Shown here: positions 12,743-23,632 of the stretch, piece by piece | Numbering within the stretch: position 1 is the first letter of the stretch | Layout: each line of letters begins with the position of its first letter | NCBI RefSeq assembly: GCF_018143015.1 | Contig: NC_054746.1 | Location: 36,550,830-36,614,829 of the forward strand | DNA length: 64,000 bases | Reading direction: 5' to 3' | From: Lytechinus variegatus | Taxonomy: Eukaryota > Echinodermata > Echinoidea > Temnopleuroida > Toxopneustidae | Notes under the pieces: model-generated | Seen by the model: only the letters and a program-made list of their open reading frames with translations | Told to the model about the DNA's origin: nothing | Database searches by the model: none | Program-made: the position numbers and the translations under genes

Positions 12743-15331
12743 AGACCCCAACCAACTGGTTCCAGTTAGGATTTCCAGTTACCCAACTGGTTCCAGTTAG
12801 AAATCATTTCCAGTTGGAAGTCATTTCCAGTTACCCAGCAGGGGCCCGTTTCTCAACACCGTCATAAGTCTAACTTCTTGACTAAATCGGAGATAGTGAG
12901 CTACTTGTCCGCTGTTTCACGAAGCCCTCTTTACCAAGATCGGGTACAACAACCTCACTAAATATTTATGACACCTCCGAACCTGTCATAACTTCTTTCT
13001 TAGTGACATAGTGGCATCACGTGGGTAGACTATGGCATGCAAAAGTGCCGAGAAATTTGAAAAATTATAATCTTACGTAATCAATCATAGAAGTTGAAAT
13101 TACATCCCAAAACAAGTGGGATCTGGGATAATGCATTCAATGATCTTTGAAATACAAATTAGCTATGAAAACTGTTGGTAAAACGCCACAAAACCATTCA
13201 TTTTGAAATAGTGAAATAATTTAATCGATAAAAATTCTACCACTTCAGGCCATCCATAACTGGACTTGTATTTGTCGTTTTTAGACCCTATTGATATTTG
13301 GATAAATTCTAATCTCTAATTTATGCATTTAATTTGTCAAATCGTAAGATTGGTATCAAAGATTTATAAAAAAAAATGTTAAAGCCTGTGTATAGCTTTG
13401 GTAAAGGGTCAATAATGTGATTGATAATCGAATATCATCTAATATGACAGTTTTACTGAAGCGTAGAGACCGTTAGATATTTTTCCAACTGCACTTCTCT
13501 GAGAAAATTTCAAATATTCAAATCTTGGATATATAGCGCCCTCTCTCGGCGATGCTTGTTTTAAATTAAAAAATGGGCATTCAACCACTTATCTTATAAA
13601 TTTAGTGATTAGATATCCAAAAGTTACAGACAAAGAACATATCTTGAAAGTTTCAGCCCATTCCATGATTTAGAATAGGATTTAAATGAAAGACAAAAAC
13701 ACACAGATATTTTAATTTGATCGGGTGACCCGATCAAGTTAAATTTCCATGTAAAATCGCAAAATTTATCATGTAAAACACATTTTCATTTCATATCCTC
13801 CACATCATAACTGTTATAGGGCATATCCATTCATATTAGCTAGCAATGAATTGGAATAGTGATAGGTGCATTTTGGTGGATTTACCAAAACTATACACAA
13901 GCTTTAAACTATATTTCGATGATGTTTGGAATCGTAAAACATTGTATGATTATCATAATTTTACAAATAAAACCGTTATGGTTTACTTTCGTAAACTATT
14001 AAAACTGGATATTCCGGGGGTACCCATCTCAACGTCCACGTGTGATTTTTAGTCGTGAAATAAATTAGTCATTATTCCATTTTTCAGCAATTGAATGCCC
14101 CAGTCTTCATGGTCCAAGTATGTATGATGCATAATTTACCTGTTCTATTATTATTAACAGACGTAATCCCCAATTCATCACAATATTTGCAATTTTGTCA
14201 TAATTTTTCTTTTTGAAAATTATGCTATTTTGTGACTAAGGCTACGTCTCGTCTACACTTTTTACCGATAGTATCGAAATCAAGGTATTTTAGTTAGGTT
14301 AAGCCTTTCGTGAAACAGGTTTAGTAAGATTGGAACTAACTCCGTGGTTTGTGGATAAAGATATGACTAACTTGTCCACGTGTTGAGAAACGGGCCCTTG
14401 GTTCCAATTAGGATTTCCAGTTGCCCAACTGGTTCCAGTTAGGATTTCCAGTTACCCAACTGGTTCCAGTTAGAAATCATTTCCAGTTGGAAGTCATATC
14501 CAGTTACACAACAGGTTCCAGTTGCCTAACTGGTTTCAATTGGTTTCAACTGGAAATTGCTTAATTCCAGTTAAAACCAATTGCATATCAAGTCCTTTTA
14601 CGCCTTTTGGACCCCTTGTGCGCGCCAATGCTCAGCGGCCACGCACAGTCGCACAAGCGCAGCCCAGCCGGCTAGCGCTAGGGCGAGACGCTAGGGCACG
14701 GCGGCCGCGCGTGGCTCCTGCCTGCTGCACTGCATATTAGGTACAGTACGCGCCCGGCCCGAACATGACAACTTTTGCCATTGGCTTGTGGGCTGACACG
14801 TTTATTTAAAGCTAAAACGCGAACGCAAAGTTTGACCAATGAACATCATTCTTACATCATCGTAAAGCTTAGAAAAAACTGCACAATGACTCATGGGAAC
14901 TAAGCTGTACGATACCATCAAGCGAAATTGGAAGAGTGGGAAATCGTTTGTGGTGACATTAAGTAGGATTTTACGTTGAGTTTCATCCTATTTTTGATAT
15001 GAAAGGGATGTTTTTGACCCCAAAACGCGAATGTAATTAACATCTTTGCAAAAATTTCAATTATTTAATGGAAATGATATGATATCATCAGCATTATATC
15101 ATGGGAACTAGGGATAAAAGTGGGAACTTTTTTCAGGAATGACAAAATTGTTAACAAAACATGACATTTCCAATGGTATTTCCATAGAGTGGTAGACACG
15201 CGCGGAAAGCACGCGCAGTTAGTGTCCCGTAGGATTCGATATGAAACCAGTTGAAACCAATTGAAAGTTGAAACCAATTGAATTTGAAACCAGTTGGAAA
15301 TCCAACTGGTTTCAATTGGATTTTGGTCCTG
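12743..15331. mobile_element. Motif-array element (AACTGGTTCCAGTT), interrupted
   Basis: Arrays of AACTGGTTCCAGTT, GATTTCCAGTT and the variant CAACTGGTTTCAATTGG occur at 12755-12840, 14400-14580 and 15240-15320, orientation reversing towards the right end. Ends may be CAGACCCCAAC (left) and the inverse of CAGGACCAAAA (right), but no clean target duplication is visible, so limits are approximate. The left array is broken by a GGGCCCG-ended element at 12842-14397. The interior contains a GC-rich block at about 14620-14760. Coding capacity is absent. Confidence 0.55.
12842..14397. mobile_element. GGGCCCGTTTCTCAACA-ended DNA element, copy 1
   Basis: 1,556 bp bounded by inverted ends GGGCCCGTTTCTCAACAC. 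The next bases also pair (TAAGTCTAACTTCTTGAC against TTAGTCATATC). Internal sequence is AT-rich and non-coding. A second copy at 61832-63302 shares the ends and much of the interior. At about 14020 this copy is uninterrupted where copy 2 carries an extra insertion, so it serves as the empty site. No clear target duplication was resolved. Confidence 0.75.
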
Positions 15332-15562
15332 GGAAACTAATGTGATTGATTATCGCTGTCATACCTTTGACTCTGAGTGGATGTCCTAATTCTACTCAGC
15401 ACAAAATCTAGCCAAACCTTTATAATTCATTACTTGACCAACACAACATCGTCAATATCGTCCATCGCTGCGGATCATGTGACACGCCTCCCTGAATTGC
15501 TGAAGTAATCTACTACTATCTTCGACCGCAAGTATAGCGAAATCTAGGTACGGTAGTGCTCA

Positions 15563-15746
15563 TCGGGATATATATTGTTCACTGCTACCACCCTGCCTGT
15601 GGGGAATCTACAGGTAGCATGATATGCCAATGCTGTCCATAGCACACACTTTAATCGGGATATATATTGTTCACTGCTACCACCCTGCCTGTGGGGAATC
15701 TACAGGTAGCATGATATGCCAATGCTGTCCATAGCACACACTTTAA
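15563..15746. repeat. 92-bp tandem duplication
   Basis: Two consecutive copies (15563-15654, 15655-15746) starting TCGGGATATATATTG and ending ACACACTTTAA. They look identical by eye, indicating a very recent duplication or an assembly artefact. Nothing else is recognised in 15747-16190 beyond a short CA run at about 16150-16170. Confidence 0.85.
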
Positions 15747-16199
15747 AAAGTCATTAAAACATCACTTTTGTGACCCCTCTATTGGTGGAAAGAAATATGG
15801 CAAGAAATCGTTCATTTTTCAATCTCTATTTTCAATTAAGAAAAAATAATACATGAGAGCCAAGTAACATAATGAATACCGGTAGCTGTAATAAAATCTG
15901 AGAGTGTAAGTCCCATAGAAAAAGAGAAAATAAGCCAAACATTGACATCCTTATTTTGCCACACATGGAGATGTAACTGAGAACAAGGTTTTTTTTTCAT
16001 ACTGTTTTATTCTGATTCCATGAACAAAAATATATAACATTTCAATTTAACATTTCAAAACACATAATATAATATTTTACATTTCATATTTTAACTTTTT
16101 TCACTAACTTAATACAAGCATAAATATATCATAATCTTGATACATACACAATGCACACACACACACACACATGCCTATGCTCTCTTCTCAGTTTGTCCA

Positions 16200-16400
16200 A
16201 ATTCACATAGTCTAAACTCATTTCGTCTACAACCAGTTCGACTAATATCCAATTCATCTAATGACCACTTGGTCTAATAGCCAAATGTTCAAATGACCAC
16301 TTGGTCTAATCGCTAACTGGTCTAATGCCTAGTTGGGCTAATCGTCACTTGGTCTAATTTTCATTTGGTCTAATTCACATTTGGTTTAATGTCCATTTAT
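16200..16400. repeat. Short minisatellite, CTTGGTCTAAT units
   Basis: About ten degenerate units of roughly 18-22 bp built on ACTTGGTCTAATxGCC. Spacing is irregular but the word is clearly iterated. No coding or TE context is seen. Confidence 0.7.
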
Positions 16401-17252
16401 TCCAATATAACATAATTGATTATTATTCATTTGATCTAGAATTAACAAATATGGTAATGGATAAATATCATGCTTCAACACTCTAAAAAATGGAGTGCTA
16501 ATTTAGCTCTTAAAGAGCGTGTATAGTGACTGTACTTCGGAGTGCTGATTTGTCTAGTTCAAATTTGAACGAGAAAAATCAGCACTTCGAAGTGCAGTCA
16601 CTATACACGCGCTCCAGGGTGACCAGACGTCCCGTATTTCCCGGGATTGTCCCGTAGTATTTTGCTTCTTTGTCCCGGCGTCCCGACAAACCCTTCCCGG
16701 GACGCATATTTGTCCCGTATTTCAGAATATTGAACAAAATGTATTTAAAAGTGACGAATTTTCATCAAAATAACCAACAGATGACGAAGCAGAGACAACA
16801 ATAAAATCGATTTGCAAGTTCTACGGTGATTTTCTTGCTAACCCAATACATCGTAAACTAACTGGCCTCCTGCCATTGTGTGGCAGGCTACTAAGCTAGG
16901 CATGTAGGATCTGAGCAGATTCTCTCCACCAAACATGCCAAAATAATCACAAAATCGGCGGGAAATTTGTATGACTATATTATGGGTTCTCAGATTACTG
17001 ATTTGGAGATGTAATCTCGGAGGAACAATTAAGTTATTGAGTTTTCATAACTAGATCTAGTTGTTTCAGCTTTCGATTTGAGTCTTGTTGTGTATGATGC
17101 CGCGATGTTTCATCTAATTTTTAAGTAAAAAAAAATCACCTTGAAATTTTATTCATTTCTAAAACATTATTTTTTATTCTAAAATTATATTTGAAAAACA
17201 CCAAATATCATTATGATTTTTGTTAGATGATTGGATTTTTTTTGCTTGAAGT

Positions 17253-17990
17253 TTGAAATTTTTTCCTCTTTCTTTCTTTTCTATCCTTCTTTCTTCATCC
17301 TTCTATCCTTCCTGCTATCTTTATTTCCTATTTGTCTTTCCTGATCCTTTCTCTCTCTGTTCATTTTTCTTTCTTTCCCCCTTTTTCTTACCCGTCTTCT
17401 TTATCAAATTTCCCGTTTTATATTCTTTCTTTCTTAAAACTTTTTTTCTCCCCCCTCCCTTCCTCTCCTTTTTCTTTAAATTCTTTCTCTTCTTCCATTA
17501 TGTTTTCATTCCCTCCTCACTTAAATTCTTTCTCCCTCTCTTTCCTCCTTTCTTTCATTCTTCATTTTAGTTTTCCTTCTAATTCTTTCCATTATTCTTT
17601 ATCTCCCTCTCTTAATTCCTTCCTTCCTTCCCTCCTCCCTTCTTTCTCTGTTTGCTTCTTTCTTTCAAAGAATGAAGGAAACATTTTCTTTCCTTCATTC
17701 TTTCTTTCCTCCTCATTTTTCTTACTTTTTTTTCTTTCTCTCCTTTATGTTGTCTTTCACACATTGTATTCTTCTTCCATTCCCTTCTTTTTCTTTCTCT
17801 CTGTATTCAATTCAAAGAATGACGGTAACATTTTTCGCTCTTTTATTCTAACTTTCTTTTATTCTTTTTTTCAATTTTCCTTCATTTTCCCCTTAATTTT
17901 TTCTTTCTTTCTTCTCAATTCATCTCTTTTCCTTCGTCTTTTCTTTCTCTCCTTCATTCTTTCGTTCACCCACCCTTCCAATTCTTTATA
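17253..17990 (+). repeat. Polypyrimidine tract (about 740 bp)
   Basis: Nearly all C/T on the plus strand, built of TTCTTTC and CCTTCCTT-like words with rare purine interruptions. Two interruptions contain similar words (AAAGAATGAAGG, AAAGAATGACGG). It lies wholly within the hAT-like element. Open frames across it encode only S/F/L/P strings and are composition artefacts. Confidence 0.9.
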
Positions 17991-18008
17991 ATTATTCACA
18001 GGTGTAAC

Positions 18009-19012
18009 CAGTGGCGTAACTACGGGGGGCACGTGCCCCCAATCGGCTGGCCCCCCAAAAAAAAACGGGGGGGGAAGAGAAAAAGAGGGAGAAAGTGAGA
18101 GAAACGTAGTGGGAAGGAAAAATTATTGTTAATTATGTTATATTATATTATAATTATGTTATATTACTTAAAAATAAAAAAGATATCATAACTTTATGAA
18201 ACATAATTTGCTCAGGGCCTATGTCTTCATTGTTCCTGAAGCTCGCATTTTCTGTTTAACGAGATATGTACTAAAACCTCCCGTTTTCAAGTCAATATAC
18301 ACCAAATATATTTCCTCGCACTTCGAATTATTATTGTTTTATGCAGTGACATATCATTTTAAGGTCTTAATATCAAACATTTCACGTCCGCGCTTACGTT
18401 CGCATTAGTGGATTAGTGAGATATGTCCGCTCTTCATGAATTCCTAAAACCAGTCCCTAAAATGTCCCTTTTTCTGATCCGAGTATAAAAAATTTCAGCT
18501 TGCGCTCGCATCATTTGGTTAGTTAAATACGCATGGACTACGTGAATTCCAACAAACAAGCCTTAGAATGCCCCTCTTCAGGTGTGAATTTCCTAATTTT
18601 TAACTCGCGCTTCGCGCTCGCAATATTTGATTAGTGAGAAGTGCATGTTAATCATGATTACAATGACTACAGGTGCTTTATGTGTTTGGATGCATATAAT
18701 TCTAAAAAAAATCAGCAAGCGCTTGGTACTCGCATTAGATTACTATGGTGAGATATGTATACTCTTATAGATTCCTACAATATAGTCCTTAAAGTGTCCG
18801 TTTGGGGTCAATATATACAAAAATTTCAGCTCGCGCTTCGCGCTCGCATTATGTGATCAGTAACATACATATTCGTTTAATGACACTGTCCTTAAAATGT
18901 CTCTATAGGTCAGTATACCTACCAAAAGAGCGCGATTCGCGCGCTCACTAGGCATGGTGAATCAAAATTTTTGCTGGTGCCCCCCAATGCCGTGACTCAC
19001 GGTACACCACTG
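18009..19012. mobile_element. Inner hAT-like element (CAGTGGCGTAACTAC end)
   Basis: The left end is CAGTGGCGTAACTACGG and the right end the inverse of CAGTGGTGTACC. A perfect 8-bp duplication, GGTGTAAC, is at 18001-18008 and 19013-19020. The interior carries about five degenerate subrepeats of roughly 110-120 bp containing CGCGCTTCGCGCTCGCA and ATTAGTGAGATATG. A related subrepeat fragment occurs in FH intron 1 near 27340-27430. It is non-coding. Confidence 0.88.
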
Positions 19013-19199
19013 GGTGTAACACTGTGTAGCCTTCTTTGTTGATCTTTTTTTGTCGATTGTCCCGTATTTCATTTTGTGAAATCTGGTCACCCTGACGCGC
19101 TCTTTAAGAGCTAAATTAGCACTTCATTGTTTAGAGTGAATGATGTCGCCAGGATCCGGAGGGGTAGAGCTGGGGTAGGGCTGCTGGGCGCAAAACTTC

Positions 19200-20340
19200 A
19201 CTGTGAAATATAATTCTTATAATTCCTTACAATATAAACATAGACATAGGCCTCTCAAAAGGAAAAGGGAAACAAAGTTTTAAGGTGTCACAATATAGAT
19301 GAAAATTTAAATTGGAATGAACACGTTGTATAACAACTAGTATTTCTAGAAACGTTGGTATACTTCACAAAATGAAAAACATAATTCCACATACAACTCT
19401 TGTCATAATATACAATTCATTAATATTGCCTTATATATCGTAGTGCAACATAGTTTAGGCAACATGTGCAAAAACTACTTAATACAATATACTTATTACA
19501 GAAAAAAGCAATTCGAATCTGTACTGACTCCCAATACTTATCATACACAAATCCATTATTCCATAAACTAAAGACTCTAACAGTATTTGACATAAATACT
19601 CTTCAAAGTTTACTACTTATGTTTATAAGTACGTAAATAACATTCTCCCACCTTCATTCCACAATTTTTATACTCTGAATACATCTATCATTCATACCCT
19701 ATCCGTAACTCTTCAAATTTCCATTTAATCAACCCCAAATTTCTTATTGCGCAGAGATCCATAAGACACCATGGTCCAGATTTGTGGAACTCTCCGTATA
19801 CCAGAGCCTGTAAAACAATCCTCGTCTCTTCACTCATTTAAGGCAAACGTTAAATCTATGTTATTATCAGAATATTTGAAGTAAATTTCTGTGTCGTATC
19901 CTTTTTATCATGAATTTATTCTTCCTTCGATTTATAGTCATTACCAATATTTTCATCATGACCACCATCCGATGGCCTTCATCATCATCATCAATCATCA
20001 TCATATCACCGTCACCCTCAGCTTTATCATCTTCATACTGTATAATATATTGCATTAATTCATGTTTCGTATTTGAAAATATATGCCCATTCTGCTTTAT
20101 AAATGATAAATGTATTAATTAATTCAATTAGTATAAGTTTGGGATTGTCATTTTTTTCAAGCAATTTGCTAATGATGACAATCCTTCTCCTGCAAATTGT
20201 GAATATCATATAGTTTATCATTTTTGTCTGGAATTATCTTTTTAGTACTCTTTATGATTCATGCCGAAAATGCTATGTTTATTATGTTATGAAAAATAAA
20301 TGTTATGGATGTAGAAGAAAACAATAAATCAAATCAATAA
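19200..20340 (+). mobile_element. LINE ORF2 3' end and 3' UTR (CR1/L2-like), decayed
   Basis: Plus-strand translation of 19290-19870 gives fragments typical of the reverse-transcriptase C-terminal region of CR1/L2-clade LINEs: DENLNWNEHV, GILHKMKNIIPHTTL, SLILPYISYCNIVWATC, KKAIRICTDSQYLSYTNPLFHKL and WSRFVELSVYQSL. Several in-frame interruptions show it is 5'-truncated and decayed. The 3' UTR includes a CAT/ATC microsatellite (about 19975-20010) and ends AATAAATCAAATCAATAA. The clade assignment rests on motif style only. Confidence 0.75.
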
Positions 20341-21256
20341 TTAGGCCTATATATCGATGATATACATGTAGATGATGATGAAAACTACATCATCATGCAT
20401 GCACATTTTACAGAACAATAAGTTGGGGACCTTGCAGCTTATAATGATCGAATGGCAGGGTTTCATCAGAATAACATTATGAAGAAAAGAACGAAACTGT
20501 AATTGTGTGGATGCTTCTTAAATCATTGTTATGCACCATATCATAGACAAACGATATTTAGTCTTAGTATTCACCACTGATCATGATGATGATGATGAGT
20601 CACTGCTCCCGGTGCTGCTCTGTAAGTCCTGGAACCCTGTCCTGACCCAGACATGGCCAGATAACATTATTTTAGTCAAGCGGGTGTAGCCAAACTAGTC
20701 TACAAATGTAGACTCACATCTGCAGTGTGTGTACCACAGCTGATTCAAAGAAGTCTGCATAGCAGACTAGGTCTGCTGTGTCTATAGAAATGGCTCGCTT
20801 CGCTCGCCTTTCAGGCTGGTTTGCTTCGCAAACCATAGCAGATCCCACCTCACGAGCCATTCAGAGTCTGCATAGCAGACTACATAGTCAAACTACTAAA
20901 GAGATTAAAAAAAAAACATGAAGCTATAGGCCATATTGAATCTCTGCTACACTTCTTAATGAGACTACTCATCAGATCTCACCTGCCATAAGTTTGCTTT
21001 TCTTGGCATCCCTTCTAGAAAGTCTATGTCGTTCCCATCCATATAAGAAAGGGTTGTCAGCTCTAACAAACTACTCACCAATGTCAAATAACGTGCTTTG
21101 TTCTTGTCAATCATCTTGTCAGACTAACAACATGGCTATAGGACGCGAAGAACACAATATTTTCCCGGCCATAAATATGCATGCTTAATTAGTGATAGTA
21201 GCATATTAATTTGAACAACAGTCAATGTGAGAATTTTTTTTTGGACTTTTTCCATA
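20341..21256. other. Spacer with AGTCTGC hairpins
   Basis: No gene seen. AGTCTGCATAGCAGACT occurs twice (about 20751 and 20870) around a GGCTCGCTTCGCTCGCC block, suggesting a small foldback repeat of about 200 bp (20670-20900). The limits are uncertain. Confidence 0.4.
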
Positions 21257-21258
21257 TA

Positions 21259-22214
21259 CAGCGCGTCCCCAAGAAATGTCCCTCTGATATGCGGCTAAAT
21301 TACTTCAAAAAATGTATGGATTTATATAGGAAGCTCATATCATGTTCTAAATTCTATATAAAAATCATAGGTCTCACTTCAGTGGTTTTGAATACACAGA
21401 CTATTATGTAACAGTGGAGCTTTTCAGCCAATTCCAATCAAGTATCTGCTGTGTGTTCTGCATTTTCTAGCATATAACCCCTTTTGACCATTCTGACCAA
21501 GGAATTCCCTGATCTGACCATGAGGGAAATTTCTATGATCTAACCAGGCTTCGGCCAGGCTCATCAATTCAAATCACCTTGTTCATGTTTATGTCAAATA
21601 TTGACAGTTCATTTTTCATATAACATAGCAGGAGATGCACAAAGATTAAGACAACGGGTCATGTCTGTTTTATGCCTAATACTGCTTTCTCAATTTTATT
21701 ACTTTTTTAGTTAATAAGCTACTGTGGTCAAGTTAATTTTCTCTGGTAAAGTTCCTTTTCGCAAAGGGTGATTAACTTGTGGACCCCCCTAGTATTTTTC
21801 AGCTTATTTTACTGCATTCACATTTTCTTTCTACGTAAGTGCACTGATTCCCCTTATCAATCATCAAACTTAATTTTTATGTTTCTTGTCCTTCTGAACA
21901 TGCCCACGTTTATGATTTGATGAGCCTGGATATGATTAGGAAATGTACCTGCTCAGATCCTGGATGTAAAAATGGGGGCTAATATGCCACAGACAATGCA
22001 GAAATGCATCAATGCTGCAAACTTTGAATGAGTTAAAATTCACCACTGTTACGTAACAGAGTATTCAAAACCGCTGTACTAGCACGACCAATTGAATTTT
22101 CATAGAAGTTAGATCATGAAATGAGCTTTGTAACATTTACTTGATACTACCACCACATTTGATTCAGCCCTATGTCAGAGGGACATTTTTTTTTGGGGGG
22201 GGGGGGGCGCGCTG
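21259..22214. mobile_element. Mariner-like non-autonomous element
   Basis: Ends are CAGCGCGTCCCC and, inverted, CAGCGCGCCCCC, with TA on both sides (21257-21258 and 22215-22216). Inverted similarity continues inward: AAATGTCCCTCTGA near both ends, and an internal GTAACAGTG / CACTGTTACGTAAC pair. The CAGYGCGTCCC start resembles known Tc1/mariner termini. No transposase frame was found in 956 bp. Confidence 0.8.
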
Positions 22215-22224
22215 TAGGCCTATA

Positions 22225-22662
22225 CTTATTTGCTTAATATGCAAATGAAGCAGATTTGCTAGCCTAAATAAAAACATTGAATCTATGTATTCATTATGAA
22301 ATTTTGTTCAAATTCTTGCTTTTGACATTCAATTTATAATCTTTGGATTATTTTCCTTATTTTCTATTTTAAATGGCTAATTTGCATAATATGCAAATTA
22401 ATTTTCAGGCATTGGGATGAATTCTCATGCTTAGTGATAGTTAGCATTATACATTTTTTTTCCATATAAAGATGCTTATTTGCATAATATGCATGCAAAT
22501 GAGGTAGATTTGTTGGCGCTTTTGAACAAAAACATTGAAAATATTTACTTATCATTATTTTCGCTCAAATTAGATTGTTTTGGACACTTAATTTGTAATA
22601 TTTGGACTATTTTCCTTATTTTCTAACTTTTTATGGCTAATTTGCATAATATGCAAATTTCA
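22225..22662. repeat. Tandem repeat with paired octamer motifs
   Basis: Two degenerate copies, period about 250 bp, start near AATGARGYAGATTTG. Each is bordered by an inverted octamer pair: ATTTGCATAATATGCAAAT at 22380-22398 and 22640-22658, with variants near 22230 and 22485. ATTTGCAT is the POU-factor octamer. Whether the sites are used is unknown; they could be the ends of small AT-rich MITEs. Confidence 0.65.
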
Positions 22663-23270
22663 TCAATTTCCACTGCTTGGATTTAAATACTTTTAGTAGG
22701 TATGTAACTAAGAATTGTTAAGGGGACCTTCCTGGAAAGCATTGCAGTGGAATATAAAGTGTTGCAATTAGTAGTGGGTTACCCCCATTGATGATTAGTA
22801 TGGTTACCCCCCTATTCTGGATAGATTGAAAAGCCAGTTCGTAGGTCCTTTCTGCGCATGATCAAAAGATTCTACGCATGATCAGAAGAAGGTCATTTGT
22901 ACTAAAGTGACATGGTGCTTTAAAATCTAATGAGATAAGCACCAACTTTGATGTCTTGATTATTCATATATTCTTTTGAATTGTCGTTTTCACATTTACA
23001 TCCACAAAAAACAACAATGCTTCCACAAGGTATTTCAGTTTGTCAAGTACATTGTGCAACATATATGCTAAGATATGCATTCAAAGTAGGAATGCAACAA
23101 ATACCTTCATTAAGATGATTGGTGTGCTATTCTAGTCAAGGTCTATTCAATTTCTTCATCCTGCTACGTAAGGCAAGCTTACGTAATATCTTACTTTGAA
23201 ATCTGCTTATCATGATGAAAGAAAAAATGAAAGGTCATTTGACCAAAATTGCCCATGAAGTAACTACGAA
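22663..23270. other. Intergenic spacer
   Basis: No gene, repeat boundary or regulatory element recognised. Confidence 0.55.
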
Positions 23271-23422
23271 CAGGGGCCCGTTGCAGAAAGAGTTGCAACC
23301 AATCGCAACTCTAAAAAATCAAGCGCAACTTGATTTTCAGCCAATCAACAGCGCGCATTTGGGACTTGCGATTGATTTTTTGACTTGAGTTTAAACGCAA
23401 CTCTTTCTGCAACGGGCCCCTG
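23271..23422. mobile_element. Palindromic MITE, CAGGGGCCCGTTGCAG ends
   Basis: About 150 bp with inverted ends CAGGGGCCCGTTGCAGAAAG and further pairing inward (AGTTGC, AATCGCAA, ATCAAG). It ends exactly where the next element begins. A decayed relative is present at about 49815-49957. Confidence 0.85.
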
Positions 23423-23632
23423 GGGGGTGTTTCACAAAGATTTAAGTATGACTTAAGTCGCACTTAAATGCCGACGTGTACATGAAATGCAACGCGTAAT
23501 CTTATTGATAGATACGCGGTAGTGCGCGTCCTCATGACACGATCTGACCAATGCGGTCAAGCCTTTCATACCGTCGCAACTCGGCATTAAGTGTGACTCT
23601 AAGTCATACTTAAATCTTTGTGAAACACCCCC
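23423..23632. mobile_element. Palindromic MITE, GGGGGTGTTTCACAAAG ends
   Basis: About 210 bp with inverted ends GGGGGTGTTTCACAAAGATT. Pairing extends inward (TAAGTATGACTTA, CTTAATGC). The centre contains CG-rich words. It is directly adjacent to MITEs on both sides, with at most a few bases between. Confidence 0.85.

Larger units (their letters stand above)
16615..19094. mobile_element. hAT-like element (CAGGGTGACCAGA ends)
   Basis: Ends are CAGGGTGACCAGACGTCCCG on the left and the inverse of CAGGGTGACCAGATTTCAC on the right, a hAT-type terminus. A perfect 8-bp duplication, ACGCGCTC, lies at 16607-16614 and 19095-19102, matching hAT insertion behaviour. No transposase frame is seen. The interior holds a 700-bp pyrimidine tract and a second hAT-like insertion (18009-19012). 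It is non-autonomous. Confidence 0.88.
16479..19138. mobile_element. Small palindromic MITE, host of a nested hAT
   Basis: Left part 16479-16614 and right part 19103-19138 together form an element of about 170 bp. The outer ends are CACTCTAAA with inverted-repeat bodies (GTGCTAATTTAGCTCTTAA), plus an internal hairpin around AGTGCTGATTT. It is split by the 2.5-kb hAT-like element, whose 8-bp duplication lies inside it. Its own target duplication is unclear (AA on both sides). Confidence 0.7.

Noticed and set aside
16200-16400. CRISPR-like regular repeats
   Set aside because: The sequence is a eukaryotic nuclear locus; units are degenerate, spacing irregular and no spacers exist.
17332-17991. 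219-aa open frame (and an overlapping 105-aa frame)
   Set aside because: It is a translation of the polypyrimidine tract: only Ser/Phe/Leu/Pro strings.
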